A stretch of 64,000 nucleotides of DNA from [Phialemoniopsis] sp. UDSM-2020 (lineage: Eukaryota > Ascomycota > Sordariomycetes > Thyridiales > Thyridiaceae): contig JAEILZ010000005.1 of assembly GCA_018873225.1 (NCBI GenBank), forward strand, positions 1,054,001 to 1,118,000, in the 5' to 3' direction. How positions within the stretch are numbered: the stretch's first letter is position 1; each line of letters begins with the position of its first letter. The notes under the pieces are model-generated. The model ran no database searches. It had not been told where the DNA came from and was given only the letters and a program-made list of their open reading frames with translations. Shown here piece by piece: positions 1 through 10,632 of this stretch. A program made the position numbers and the translations under genes.

Positions 1-627
1 ATGTAAACGAGACGGATCTCCATACCGAGGCGGTCAGAGAACCACGTCGCGTACCCGTCCCCCATGTCGTAGGCGGGTGCTTCACTCGTGTGCAAGATGG
101 TGTTAATCTTTTCCCGTCCATCAACGGTGGGATGAAGTGGGAAGCGGATCTCGTCCTTGGGGTGAATGTCCTTCGCCGTGTCAAAGTCGGTGCCCCTGCC
201 GTGCCATGACACGACGACCTCGGCGCCGGGTGCGTTTTCGAGCTCCTCGTTGAACTCGACCGAGGCGCGGAACAGCGCCACTTGGAGGTAGTATCCGGCC
301 AACACCGTTTCATACCTCGTGATCTTTTTGTCTTCGTCTCGATGGATTCTTTGTAGCGAAAACGTACGGTCTCCTACCATCCCGTACTTGCCGATGTGAG
401 CCGTCTTTAGCGCCGTGCCGCGGAGCGACTTGACAGGATAGACGTAGAGCTTCGAGATGAGTTAGTTGTATATTATACACGAGCGAAAGGATCCAGTCCA
501 TATTCACCTGGGAGACTTCCAGGGTCTCACCATCGTGCGGCCGCGAGGCCACCCACAGCAGTGCGGCGAGGATTGCCGTCAGCACGGCCACAGCGAGCGC
601 TACATCGCCGAATGGGCCCAGCAACAT
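1..627 (-). CDS. MOSC-domain protein (mARC/MoCo-sulfurase C-terminal type), 3' end outside window
   Basis: Exon 1 is 508-627 (40 codons, ATG at 627) and exon 2 runs from 449 off the left edge; the 58-nt intron 450-507 has a GTGAAT donor and a CTAAC branch site before its AG. Residues about 9-27 form a hydrophobic segment, so a membrane anchor is likely. Exon 2 opens with LYVYPVKSLRG followed by a GDRTF motif, the hallmark start of the MOSC N-terminal beta-barrel domain. The family includes mitochondrial amidoxime-reducing proteins and molybdenum-cofactor sulfurase tails, which bind molybdopterin or sulfur carriers. The catalytic MOSC domain itself lies beyond the window, so activity cannot be judged. 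Confidence 0.75.
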
Positions 628-1241
628 GATCGAGGATGCCAGTTTTAAGGCTGTTGAACATAGATTTGAATTGGAAGAGTGCTAAGCTATGAAAGAGAGT
701 GACATGATGATAGGTTTATCAGGAAACCCGCCACCTGCAGCAGCCTCCGATCTAACAGCCGGACCCAATGGGTAGGTCTTGGCTAACGATGGGGGCATCC
801 AGTCCACTCCCTTAGCTTCTGGAACCTTACCGCTTCCGGTAATTGGGGTGACCAAAACCCAAGAGGCGACCAAGATGGCCCCAGCCGGCTTTGTACCCTC
901 GCCTTATCGGCGCTAACAATGGATGCGGAGATAATGACTAACCCAGCGTGCATCCCAGTCGCTACACCAGGTGTGGTGAGTGCCGAATCGTCGTTGAGAC
1001 TACGGAGTACCTACTCAGGTATGCCCAATGGTGTGCATCGCAGAGCACAGGTCGCGCGCCGTTTCGCTCACCTCGCTTCCCCCGCAACGCGCACATCACC
1101 CTGGAACCTCCTCCGCTCGATCCCCTGTCGCTTGGCCCCGACTGCCCCCGCTCTTATCTCTGAGGTTTCAGCCTTCCCGACCGCAAGACGCTCTGCCAAA
1201 AGAAGCTTGGAGTCCCCCCCGTACAGACGACGCTGTTCAGC
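628..1241. other. Intergenic, divergent promoter region of the MOSC gene and the Zn2Cys6 regulator
   Basis: Only short overlapping ORFs with no recognisable domain are present. This stretch separates two divergently transcribed genes and probably holds both promoters. I saw no clear TATA box or repeat. Confidence 0.5.
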
Positions 1242-2729
1242 ATGGAGGGTCACCTGGTGATTCCCCGGCAGATTGAATACCGCTCTCCTCCCCCTCCTCC
1301 TCTTCTTCCTGCCGCCACACAGACCTCGACATCCCCATCGTCATCGTCGTCATCATCCTCCATGGCCGTCAAGAGGATCCGCGTCGTCGAGGGCTCATGC
1401 TGGTCCTGCAGAAAGCGCCGCATCAAGTGCGACTTGGCCAAGCCGCGATGCGAGCGCTGCTCCCGCGTCGGCGCGACCTGCGAGTACGCCGCGAGGCCCC
1501 TCCGGTGGTGCACCAGACCGACGGCCGCCGCTCCGGCCCGCTTCCAGGTAGTGCCCTCGGCCGTCGACCAACTGGCCGCGCCCCTCGGCGCTCGCGAGAA
1601 GCGCGCCCTAACATACTTCAGCGGTCGCTTCTGGCCGCTCCTGACGACGACGATGGACCCCTGCGCCCTGCCCATGATGCTCATCCTCGAGCACAGGGTG
1701 CTGCTGCTGACGGCCTGCCTCGTCGCCGACACGCACCGGGTCCTGCAAGACGGGCGCAACAGCCGCAAGGGGCCGCAGCTGAAGCGCCTCGAGTGCCTGT
1801 CGGCGATGAGGAGCCAGCTCAACGAGTACTGCTCCAACGACGAGGTGCCCTGGACGGGATTGTTGCTCGCGGTGCTGCTGCTCTACTTTCACGACGGCTA
1901 TCTTGAATGTGCCGAAAAGTCCGCCTCCACGGCCAGTCACCATGCCGGGGCCAACGCCATTATCGAGAAGCTTGGCGGGGTCGAGGTAGTTCTGGATACC
2001 GGACCTGAGGCGCTGCATTTGCTTGTCTCCGAGTTTGCCTCGACCGATCTTACCACGGCCATGCTCAACGGCGGGCGGCCGAGCTTCTCGCCGCAGATGT
2101 GGGAAAAGATCGATCAGCGGTCCGTCTGGTGGAGCCGGGATCCGAATGAGCGGTTTCTGTCGCTGGCCACGGTCCTGGGCCGCATCTCGAGCATGGCGCA
2201 CTTCCTAGATGACGTGAAGAACAGGGTGGTTGCGCATTCGGACGACAAGGTCCGCGAGTTTGAGGTCGCCCTCACGCCGACATATGCCGGCTTCTCTACC
2301 ATTACCTGCGGACCCTATGCGGGCCCCGAGGACGAGGACCTGGAAGCTGTGCATGCCTACGCCCTCACCCGGTCCTTCCAGCACGCAGGCCTCATCTACC
2401 TCTACCGAGCCATCTGCGGCCTGCCCGTGGACCACGGCCTGGTCCAGCAGCACGTGCTCCCCTGTCTAGACTGCATCCTCAACGTCAAGAAGCCGTCCAA
2501 GGTCGTGAACTGTGCCTTGTTCCCGCTCCTTGTGGCAGGGACGCACGTGCAGTCGGCACGGCACCAGCGGGAGATCGTCAACGTTTTAAACCTACTGCAC
2601 GACAGAATGAAGTTTGCGTCGGTGCAGTCGGTGAGCGCGGTGTTGAACGATATCTGGAGCTCAGACCCCGGGACGATGACGTGGTTCGAGATGTTTACGG
2701 GGCTGGGGACTGACGCGGCTGTATTATGA
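1242..2729 (+). CDS. Zn2Cys6 transcription factor with fungal-specific domain
   Basis: Single exon of 495 codons if the ATG at 1242 is used; the ATG at 1362 (MAVKRIR) is an equally plausible start because the first 40 residues are a low-complexity Pro/Ser stretch. A binuclear zinc cluster (GSCWSCRKRRIKC, then CERCSRVGATC) lies at about residues 52-80. The rest resembles the Zn2Cys6 fungal middle-homology regulator type with long helical segments. It should be a nuclear DNA-binding regulator. Target genes are unknown; the aldehyde dehydrogenase downstream converges on it and so does not share its promoter. Confidence 0.85.
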   Translation: MEGHLVIPRQIEYRSPPPPPLLPAATQTSTSPSSSSSSSSMAVKRIRVVEGSCWSCRKRRIKCDLAKPRCERCSRVGATCEYAARPLRWCTRPTAAAPARFQVVPSAVDQLAAPLGAREKRALTYFSGRFWPLLTTTMDPCALPMMLILEHRVLLLTACLVADTHRVLQDGRNSRKGPQLKRLECLSAMRSQLNEYCSNDEVPWTGLLLAVLLLYFHDGYLECAEKSASTASHHAGANAIIEKLGGVEVVLDTGPEALHLLVSEFASTDLTTAMLNGGRPSFSPQMWEKIDQRSVWWSRDPNERFLSLATVLGRISSMAHFLDDVKNRVVAHSDDKVREFEVALTPTYAGFSTITCGPYAGPEDEDLEAVHAYALTRSFQHAGLIYLYRAICGLPVDHGLVQQHVLPCLDCILNVKKPSKVVNCALFPLLVAGTHVQSARHQREIVNVLNLLHDRMKFASVQSVSAVLNDIWSSDPGTMTWFEMFTGLGTDAAVL

Positions 2730-2913
2730 GCGATTTCGTTTGGGCAACGGTATTCGAAGCTTCAGTTCTTTACGCGGATTCGCTCGGACTTTTTGAAGGG
2801 AAATGGCTTGCACTTGTACATAATGGCGAGCGGAACACGGGTTATTAGGATCATCATGACTTTATTCAACAATTTCTATGTCGTTGCATGGTTTGCTACT
2901 TCAATGTTGCTTC

Positions 2914-4419
2914 TCAAAGCCTCGATCCCATGTTGACATGGATGGCTTTCGTCTGTGTATACGCAGCCAGACCGGCCTCGCCTAGCTCCCTACCCACGCC
3001 GCTGGCTTTGACTCCTCCGAAGGGTACCCGGATGTCCGAGTCGTTGGAGCTGTTGATCCAAACCATACCGGATTCGAGCCCAGCAGCCACGCGGTGGCAC
3101 CGCTCAATATCCCGCGAGAAGAGGGCGGCCCCGAGCCCGTAACACGTGCCGTTGGCCAGCTTGATGGCCTCCTCCTCCGTCTTGAAGGGACTGATGGTGA
3201 CAAACGGTCCAAAGACTTCTTCTTGGAAGATCTTCATGCTCTGCCCCACGTCGGTAAAGACGGTGGGCTCAATATAGAACCCCTTCCCGCCTGCGACGTT
3301 CTTGTGCGGGACACCGCCGGCCACAAGCTTGGCGCCGTCCGACTTGCCGGTCTCGATGTAGCCGAGGATCTTGTCATACTGCGCCTTTGTAATCTGCGGG
3401 CCCTGGAACGTATCTTCCGAGAACGGCTCGCCGACCTTGTTCTCGGCGCACACCTGCTTGAACTGCGCGACGTAGTCCTCGTAGATGTCCTCGTGCACGA
3501 GGATGCGCGACGTCGACGTGCACACCTGGCCCTGGTTGTACATGATGCCGACGTGGCCCCATTTAGCTGCTTGGTCCAGGTCGGCGTCCTTAAAAACGAT
3601 GAGCGGCGACTTGCCTCCCGTCTCGAGAGTCAAGTTCTTAAGGTTGACGCTTGCCGCCTTCATAACCTGGCGCGCGGTGGCCGTGGAGCCGGTGAAGGCG
3701 ATCTTGTCTACATCCGGGTGGGAGCAGAGGGCGTTACCGGCGTCCTTGCCAAAGCCATTAACAATATTGATGACACCTGGGGGTATGCCAGCCTTTTTGA
3801 CGAGGGTGGCAAAGTAGAGAATGGACAGCGGGGTCTGCTCGGCGGGCTTGAGTACGACCGTGTTACCACAGGCGAGAGCGGGGCCGATCTTCCACATGGC
3901 CATCATGATGGGGAAGTTCCACGGGATGATCTGGCCGCAGACGCCGATGGGCTGTTTGATGGTGTAGGCGAACTTGGTGGGCGTCGTGGGGATGGTCTGG
4001 CCGTGGATCTTGTCGGCCCATCCGGCGTAGTAGCGCAGGACTGCGACGCTCTCGGCCAGGTCGTCGTTGAGGGCGACGCTGTAGGCCTTACCGTTGTCCC
4101 AGGTCTCGAGGGTCGCCAGGACCTCCTTGTGCTCCTCGACGACATCGGCGAGCTTGAAGAGCAGGGCGCCCCGGTCGGTGTTGGAGATGCCGGCCCACTC
4201 GGGCGAGCTCAGCGCGGCGCGGGCGGCCTTGACAGCGCGGTCGACGTCCTCGTCTGAGGCGGCCTCGACGGAGGCGATGACGGACTCGTCGCTGGGGTTG
4301 ATGCTGGTGATCTGGGCCCCCGACGTCGCCTTGACGAACTCATTGTTGATGAAGAGGCCCGTCGGCAGGGCGACCTTGGTGCCGTTCGGGGCCGTGAGAT
4401 TGACGACAAGGTCAGCCAT
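2914..4419 (-). CDS. NAD(P)-dependent aldehyde dehydrogenase
   Basis: A 501-residue intronless ALDH superfamily enzyme oxidising aldehydes to acids. The frame is open further upstream, but the family-typical start is MADLVVN at 4419. Visible motifs: the cofactor-binding IPWNFP region, GFTGS, the glutamate motif LETGGKSP, the catalytic cysteine in NQGQVCTS, and EEVFGPF near the C-terminus. Length matches the usual 490-510 residues, so it appears intact. No targeting peptide is evident, suggesting a cytosolic enzyme. It converges with the Zn2Cys6 gene on its left. The physiological aldehyde cannot be named from sequence. Confidence 0.95.
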   Translation of the reverse strand: MADLVVNLTAPNGTKVALPTGLFINNEFVKATSGAQITSINPSDESVIASVEAASDEDVDRAVKAARAALSSPEWAGISNTDRGALLFKLADVVEEHKEVLATLETWDNGKAYSVALNDDLAESVAVLRYYAGWADKIHGQTIPTTPTKFAYTIKQPIGVCGQIIPWNFPIMMAMWKIGPALACGNTVVLKPAEQTPLSILYFATLVKKAGIPPGVINIVNGFGKDAGNALCSHPDVDKIAFTGSTATARQVMKAASVNLKNLTLETGGKSPLIVFKDADLDQAAKWGHVGIMYNQGQVCTSTSRILVHEDIYEDYVAQFKQVCAENKVGEPFSEDTFQGPQITKAQYDKILGYIETGKSDGAKLVAGGVPHKNVAGGKGFYIEPTVFTDVGQSMKIFQEEVFGPFVTISPFKTEEEAIKLANGTCYGLGAALFSRDIERCHRVAAGLESGMVWINSSNDSDIRVPFGGVKASGVGRELGEAGLAAYTQTKAIHVNMGSRL

Positions 4420-4988
4420 GGTACATGTGCGAAGGGATTGGAGAGCAAGGCAATTGGATGAGACTTGACGAGGAAGTGAGGGGACGTGTTCAAAAGACAG
4501 ACGACCGAGCAGTGCACACTCGTGATCGTGAAGAAGACATTTTATCGTCAAAAGAGACAATTATACCATGGGACCCGACTTATCTCGGGACCGGGGTGCG
4601 TACTCGTCAGGGGAGTTGTCCCCCGCGCCCAGAACGAGGCACGTATCGGGACCATGCTAGTCCAAGAAAGTTTCCCAAAACGGCAATTATAATGACCATT
4701 TTGCGGGGAATGACCAGATTGTCCCACAGGCTTGGCTTGCAGGCCTCACTGACCCCGCCGTTATCTACCCGTGGATGCTAGTGGTCCGCTAGTTCGTTAA
4801 TCATGCAACTCTTGTCCGCCCGGTACTACCCCAGGGTCTCGGGTAGCAGGCGTGATAGGTGATTGATGATGAATGATCAGTGACCTGTTCACGGTGTGTG
4901 CGTCATCACCAAAGCCTAGATGGTGATTGGCAAGGCACGGACTGGCTCTACTACAGGCACATGAGGTTCATTTGGGAATACAGACTTT
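4420..4988. other. Intergenic region upstream of aldehyde dehydrogenase
   Basis: Contains the ALDH promoter and the 3' flank of the cytochrome b5 gene. ORFs here are short, overlapping and featureless; I see nothing else. Confidence 0.5.
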
Positions 4989-5470
4989 CTACAGTGAGAT
5001 ATCTAGAGAGAGTCTGGCCAAGAGCAACAGCAATCCGACCCCAAAGAGAGGCGCAAGCCAGATGTACAGACTCGACAGCCCCGTGATAGTACCTCCTTGC
5101 TTGATAGCCGTCTAGGATCCGGAATCAGCACAGCACATCATCACGAGTCCAACATGACCTTACCGTAGTACTCGAAGATGTCTTCAACTCGCCCACCAGC
5201 AAGGTTTTGAGTTGTTTCTTGGCATTCTCGCTGTGTCCCACCTCGTGAAACGCCTCTGTTGCGTCCTTTCCGAGGACCTCAGCCAGGATATCATCGCCAC
5301 CCCTGAAGACCATCATGTCAGCGTGCTGCGTCTTTGTAAGACATCACAAAGATGACTTACGGGTGCTTTGACATGTAGTCTGTGATTTCGTACACCTTTC
5401 TGTCGATGACGATGTATCCAGAGGTTTCGGTAGACTTCCTGGCTACCTCGTCGAGGGTAAAGTTCTCCAT
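4989..5470 (-). CDS. Cytochrome b5, tail-anchored
   Basis: Exons 5361-5470, 5164-5302 and 4989-5111 give 123 residues; introns are 58 and 52 nt with GTAAG donors. The heme-binding core is present: DYMSKHPGGDD gives the first axial histidine (the codon before the GG is split by intron 1) and FHEVGHS gives the second. Exon 3, missed if only long ORFs are read, supplies a C-terminal hydrophobic helix (SLYIWLAPLFGVGLLLLLA) as expected for an ER or outer-membrane tail-anchored cytochrome b5. It donates electrons to desaturases, hydroxylases or P450s. A degenerate cytochrome b5 reductase lies about 1.7 kb away. Confidence 0.9.
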
Positions 5471-5973
5471 GTCGAATTCCGGAACAACTTCATAGGGTGA
5501 AGTAGAACGTTGATAGTGAAAAAAGAGGTTGGTGGTTTCCTGTTACAAGAGAACAAGAGTGTCAAGCAGCTAGATTTAATCTGTACAAATAGACCTTTCA
5601 TGATCAGTAGCCCGAGCTGAGCGGATCCAAAGATTGCTGAATCGGGAAGTCGGGAAGGCCAAATATGACTTTATATTGGACTTGATACGTTCAATTTCAT
5701 GTCTGTCCGGACCATCATGAGCTAGTGAGGGCGCTTCGCAGCAAACCCTACGATCCGGACCCACGAGCTTGATATCACCTTGAGAGAACGACGTCCTTCA
5801 GGCACACATGATGAAACGGTCACCGAGACGTCCCATTATGTGATGACATCAAGCCAGAAGATGCTGTATGAGTGTATTGACTATCTCTTGCGTTACCAGG
5901 TCCACTCTGCTACACCTATTGCCTTCGTAAAAGCTATGTATGTGTCCGGCATCGCCTATCTCAACTCTAGCCT
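5471..5973. other. Intergenic region upstream of cytochrome b5
   Basis: Probable 5' UTR and promoter of cytochrome b5 plus the 3' flank of the RidA gene. I see no further gene or repeat. Confidence 0.5.
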
Positions 5974-6375
5974 CTATTCCGGAACATAGGCTTCCACCTC
6001 GATCTCTACCTGCATGCCCTCGAGACCAAGCTTGCCGATCTGGACGCAGGTCCAGATAGGGCGGTGGCTCTGGAACAGCTTCTTGAACGTGGCCGTCATG
6101 ATATCGAAGCTCGTGTCCATGTCGAGATGATACGACCGTATGGCGTAGATGTGCTCGAACTCGAGGCCAGGGTTGACAGCCTTCAATGCCTTCAGCACGT
6201 TGCCAAAGGCGACTTCGATCTGCTTCTCCAGATCGGGAGTGATGTTGCCCTGCTCGTCCCAGCCGCCCTGGCCAGACGTCCGGACCACGTTGCCCAGCTT
6301 GACGGCCTGGGAGTAGTGGTACTGCTCGGCGTTGACCTCCGTGCCGGGGTAGTTGAAGAATTGAAGAGGGGCCAT
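5974..6375 (-). CDS. RidA/YjgF-family enamine deaminase
   Basis: Intronless, 133 residues, the normal length for the family. Typical features: SQAVKLGNVVRTSGQGG near the N-terminus, an internal FGNVLKAL helix, and the C-terminal strand VEIEVEAYVPE that completes the chorismate-mutase-like fold. RidA proteins hydrolyse reactive enamine/imine intermediates released by PLP enzymes, or act on related substrates, usually as homotrimers. The usual catalytic arginine motif near the C-terminus is not obvious here (IWTCVQIGKLG occupies that position), so it may belong to a divergent Rid subgroup. A second, more canonical RidA gene lies at 36291-36862. Confidence 0.85.
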   Translation of the reverse strand: MAPLQFFNYPGTEVNAEQYHYSQAVKLGNVVRTSGQGGWDEQGNITPDLEKQIEVAFGNVLKALKAVNPGLEFEHIYAIRSYHLDMDTSFDIMTATFKKLFQSHRPIWTCVQIGKLGLEGMQVEIEVEAYVPE

Positions 6376-7071
6376 GGCGAGTGAGTGTAGTGGTAGAAGA
6401 CTTGAGATCTAAGTTCTGGGCTCGAATTTGCAGCAAACGATAGGACGAAGTGTTAGCATACAAGATACAAGGTAGGAGGATAACAGTTATCAGTCTGCTA
6501 TAAATCCTGGCGTATGGGAGGAGTGGGTCCTCGTCTCGTTTCCTACTCGTATCTTCCAACTCCGTTAGTCGCCCAAGCCCCCTCCCCGCATGGGCTTGGC
6601 TTTTTGCGACCACATGGCCCAGAGCTACTCGTTGTCCGTCTGGATGCCACATTAGGTAGGTTCTATGTCCAGCAAGGGTGGAATGGAAAAGATCTGCGCC
6701 AAGTGTGACACCGCAGGCTGGGCATGCAGCCAAGTGACCCAGTCGGAGACTCTCTTGATGAAAAGTCCCGATCCCAAGGGGGAGGATTGGTCTGCTCATT
6801 GACAAGAAAGCAACAGGAACGTCTATGTATCACTAGTGACATGTGCATTTGACATATCAGGTTGATGATCAAAACCTATCATTCTGTACAACACTCGATG
6901 GAAGGCAGGCCCAGGCGGGGCATTACCATACTCGACCACGTTAAGCATCTTGACACTGTACTTGACGCTTTTGAACTTGGGTATCTGTCTCGCCGCGGCT
7001 GCACATGGTTTTCGAATCTCCTTTCGTCTTCATTCCAATAAGTAGCCTGCCTGAACAAAAGACGAAACCAT
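6376..7071. other. Intergenic, no gene recognised
   Basis: Promoter side of the RidA gene followed by sequence with only short unsupported ORFs. I looked for upstream pieces of the cytochrome b5 reductase relic here and found none I could defend. Confidence 0.4.
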
Positions 7072-7572
7072 ATGTTCATGCTTCTTTTTTTGACGGACAT
7101 AAGGAAGAAAAGAGCTCTTAAGCCTGAAGTCTTTCAAGAGTTTCAACTGGAGAAGATCATAGATGCCATTGTTCACGGACAAGTCTGCGGGGACGAAACG
7201 ATAGTCGACCTCATCCATGCCCACATCACCTCAGAAGATATTCTCCCCAAGTTGATACTTGATGGGTACACGCGAGACGCAGGTATCCGAATTCATTATG
7301 TGCTTGGTAAGCAATCATAGGGATGGGAGCGACGCGTTGGCAATCCCACTGCCGAGATGATCACGGTGAGGGCCCAGAAGTCTTTGCATCAGAGATTCTA
7401 TAGCTGGCGTTATCAGAAATGGCTCCTTGTTCCCGCTTCGGATGTAAAAGTTCTTTGTGGTCCACCTCCTATGGTTGCAGCTCTGAACAAGACCACGGAA
7501 AGACTGGGCTACCACAAGCCTCAGCCTGTCAGGAGGTTGCAAGATCAGGTGTTTTCATTTCAGTGTAAATAA
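7072..7572 (+). pseudogene. Degenerate NADH-cytochrome b5 reductase, C-terminal NADH-binding half only
   Basis: One reading frame carries family-like segments in the right order: IVDLIHAHITSEDIL, then IHYVLG, then VGNPTAEMI, then [11 protein letters not shown] and a C-terminal LQDQVFSF. These match the NADH-binding lobe of cytochrome b5 reductase, including the CGPPPM motif and the usual terminal QVF-F. A TAG at 7318-7320 interrupts the frame after GKQS. The only GT-AG pair spanning it would be 14 nt, too short for an intron. The FAD-binding N-terminal half and the GGTGITP motif are absent upstream. I read it as a decayed gene fragment rather than a functional enzyme. Confidence 0.6.
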
Positions 7573-8350
7573 CCTGTCGATTATTGAGGGGCAGAAGGTC
7601 GCCAGAAGGAAGATGTTCAACATTCTTGCGTAGAGTTGAATTAGGGAGCTCGAGATAGAGCAGTTCATAGTGAAAAAAATGGCTTGAAATTAGTTATGCT
7701 TTTGGTCGTCTCCGTGCTACCCCTAATTCAGCAGAGGAGTGATGATAATGAAGCGATGGCAGTCTTTATGCAGCATCGTCACAGTTTGTTCAAAACAATA
7801 GAGAATTTCGATCCTGCTAGTTTCAACACGGAAATCCGGGGCGTCAATGCTGGATGCTTCCCGCGTCTCGGTCACCAGGGCCAAGCTAGCTGACTGCCGC
7901 TAAGAGGCATTCAGCCCACCGCTATCACGCCCCAATCACAGCCAGCAACAGTTGACACTAGCTTAAGGTCCATACCTGTTGGTGCGTGATAGTGGTTGTT
8001 ATCGGTGATTCAGGTCGGTCAGTGGTTTGGGTCTGTTATCACTCTACCGGTCCATTTTGGCTCACACCATCAACAGGCCCAACTTATTGCCAAGAAGGGC
8101 ATAGTCCGACTTGAGTCCGCCAGTGTTTGAGCTAGGCAGTCTTGATCCTAATAGACCTCCAGGGTTTTGTTCTGAGTTGATGATGGGCAAATTGAGACTC
8201 ACTGCATACTCTGTCGCGAGCCGTGGGCAACCTTCAGGCTGTGAGAGTACTTAAAAACTCGCGATTGTCCACGAAGTATCAGCCTGAGGAGATCCCAGCC
8301 GGGCACTGCTGCCTCTTCTACCTGATTTCAAATTCCCCAAACAACAGAAA
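7573..8350. other. Intergenic, promoter side of the MFS gene
   Basis: Contains a 69-codon ORF at 7684-7893 with no recognisable domain and the 5' flank of the MFS gene. Nothing else is supported. Confidence 0.4.
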
Positions 8351-10038
8351 ATGTCTTCGGCTATCCCAGTCCCGGGCACCGTCCATCTCGTCGACCTTGA
8401 GGGCGTGTTCCACGCCAAGCATGAACGAAGCCACAAGGACATCGTCCTGATCCCCCAGCCGGGCGATCATCCGGATGATCCCCTCGCATGGACGCCCCGG
8501 AGAAAGGCCTTCAATATCTTCTGGGCCATGACCTGGTGCTTTCTGGCTGCCGCCATCATCTCAGGCCTCTCCCCCGCCTACCTCTTGATCAGCAAGGATA
8601 CTGGAATCTCGGTTGCCGACCTCAGCACCGGAAACGGCCTTCTCTACCTGTTCCTGGGATGGGGCACGCTCGTCACCCAGAACGTGGCCCTGAACTACGG
8701 CCGGCGTCTCACGCTGGTGGTCTCGATCCTAGTGACCACCTTTGTCACCCTGTGGTCCGCCTACGTGCAGTCGCGAGCCGAGTTCTACGCCAACCGGATC
8801 CTCCTCGGCATCGTCTCGTCTCCCATGGAGACCCTCATCGAAGTCATCATTGGCGATGTCTTCTTCACGCACGAACGGGGCCTCTACATGGGCATATACT
8901 CTTGGACCCTCTGGAACGGTGCCTTCTTGTGCCCCGTCGCTTCAGGCTTCGTGGCCGAGGCCCACGGCTGGCGGTGGATCCAGTACATCCTGTCGATCAT
9001 TGGCGCAGTTCTCACAGTTTTGACCTTCTTCTTCTTCGAGGAGACCATGTTTCATCGGGCAACACAACCCTCCGAGATTGTAGGAATGAGAGACCCTGCT
9101 ACGCTCGAGGCCGCGACACAGGATCCGTCTGAGAAGGCCCAACCCAATGATGGGGCTTCGGCCGACCGTCCTGACTCGATCTCTCCACCATGCCCGGATT
9201 CCCAGCCTGCTCCTGGAAAGACATTTATACAGAAAATGACCCTCTGGGTGCCCAAGTCGCAACGCCCTCCAATGCGGGTGGCCTACCTATTTCTACCCTT
9301 TCTCCTGCTCGTGCGGTTCCCCGTCATTGTCTTTAGCGGCTTTCTTGTGGGCGGCATCCTCTCTTGGTACAACGTGGTCGGAGGTTCTCTCGCTCTGATC
9401 CTCGGCAATGCTCCATACAACTTTGGAACCAACACCATCGGCCTGTTCTACTTGGCTGCCGTTATCGGCGTTTCCATCGGCTGTTTCCTCTGCAGCGCGT
9501 TGACCGACAAGCTGGCCGTCTGGTTCGCGAGGAAGAACAAGGGTATCATGGAACCCGAACAGCGACTGTGGCTGTGCACTGTGTGTCTCGTATGCCACCC
9601 GGCGGGTTTTCTGCTTTACGGCATCGGAGCAGCTCATCAGATCCACTGGGTCGGTATTGCGGTCGGTCTCCTCTTGATATCGATCACACTACCCATCGGC
9701 TCTGCTCTGGCGTTCAACTACATTCTCGACAGCTACAAGGAAGTGGCAGGAGAGGGCTTAGTCTCGTCCATTCTGATTCGAAACTTGATGGGTATGTTGG
9801 ACTCCTGAACATCTTGATGAACAGACCTAACAAAATCACAGGTTTCGCCTTCTCTTACGCGGTCGTGCCCATGATCACTAATCTGGGTCTTCAGAACTCG
9901 TTTATCCTGATTGCATGCCTTGGGTTCGCCTTGTGGTGCGTGTGCATCATCATGATCATCTTTGGCAAGTCTATCAGGCAAGCGTCGGCCATGACCTACT
10001 GGAGCCTGCTAGAAAAGAGAGGCGCGGTAGCTCATTGA
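8351..10038 (+). CDS. MFS transporter, drug:H+ antiporter-like
   Basis: Exons 8351-9791 and 9842-10038, joined across a 50-nt intron, give 545 residues. Without splicing the frame stops at residue 485 and loses the last two membrane helices (GFAFSYAVVPMITNLG and SFILIACLGFALWCVCIIMI). The protein has a roughly 50-residue cytosolic N-terminus, twelve predicted hydrophobic segments and a long charged central loop between helices 6 and 7, the pattern of fungal 12-TM DHA1-type transporters. The GRRL sequence after helix 2 matches the MFS signature loop. Substrate unknown. It is oriented away from the RidA/b5 genes. Confidence 0.9.
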
Positions 10039-10632
10039 GGTTCCCCCAACCCCTCCGGGCTGAGTTGAAGATCGAAAGGAGAATTATAGCACGCGATGAA
10101 TCGACAATGAAATGTCTTGGATCAGATCTCGCATTTACTTTGATTTCCCATGAAACCCTGTCCAAAGAAACGTAATATTAGAGAGTTTGGTATTATTTGC
10201 TGGTCTATCCTTCTGTTAACTATCCTTTTTTATCTGAGAACAATCTGGTTGTCAAATCATGATCACACGACTAAAGAAGCTTGCTGGCACCTAGTTATCT
10301 GACTCCCAGGCATCATCTGCTTCATAGGACTGATCGCCTGTAAGCGCAGGGTGAAGTTCTGGTGAAAAGCTATCCGGAAAGCCTCCGGGCGGATATAACC
10401 AGTAGCACGCTGATGGACTTGCCCGATTGAGACATGATTTGTGAACCACATGCCTCGTTATGCAGGTCATAGGTAATCATGAATGATATTGGGAAATCGA
10501 CTAGTCTGTAAGATAGTCACCGACACACGGGGAGTGGTATTCCTTGTGGCAGTTCCAGTTGCATCCCCCATGGTATGTGGACCGACACCCATGTCAGAGG
10601 TAACAGATTTGATCCTTGTTCGCACTGCCCTT
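10039..10632. other. Intergenic between convergent MFS and dioxygenase genes
   Basis: Holds the 3' flanks of two convergent genes. Short ORFs only; nothing recognised. Confidence 0.5.

Noticed and set aside
3094..4257. 387-codon plus-strand ORF
   Set aside because: It is antisense to the aldehyde dehydrogenase, has no family resemblance and arises from GC-biased codon use.
7318..7320. Stop in the b5-reductase-like frame removed by an intron
   Set aside because: The only GT-AG pair spanning it is 14 nt, far below a splicable length, and the rest of the enzyme is absent.
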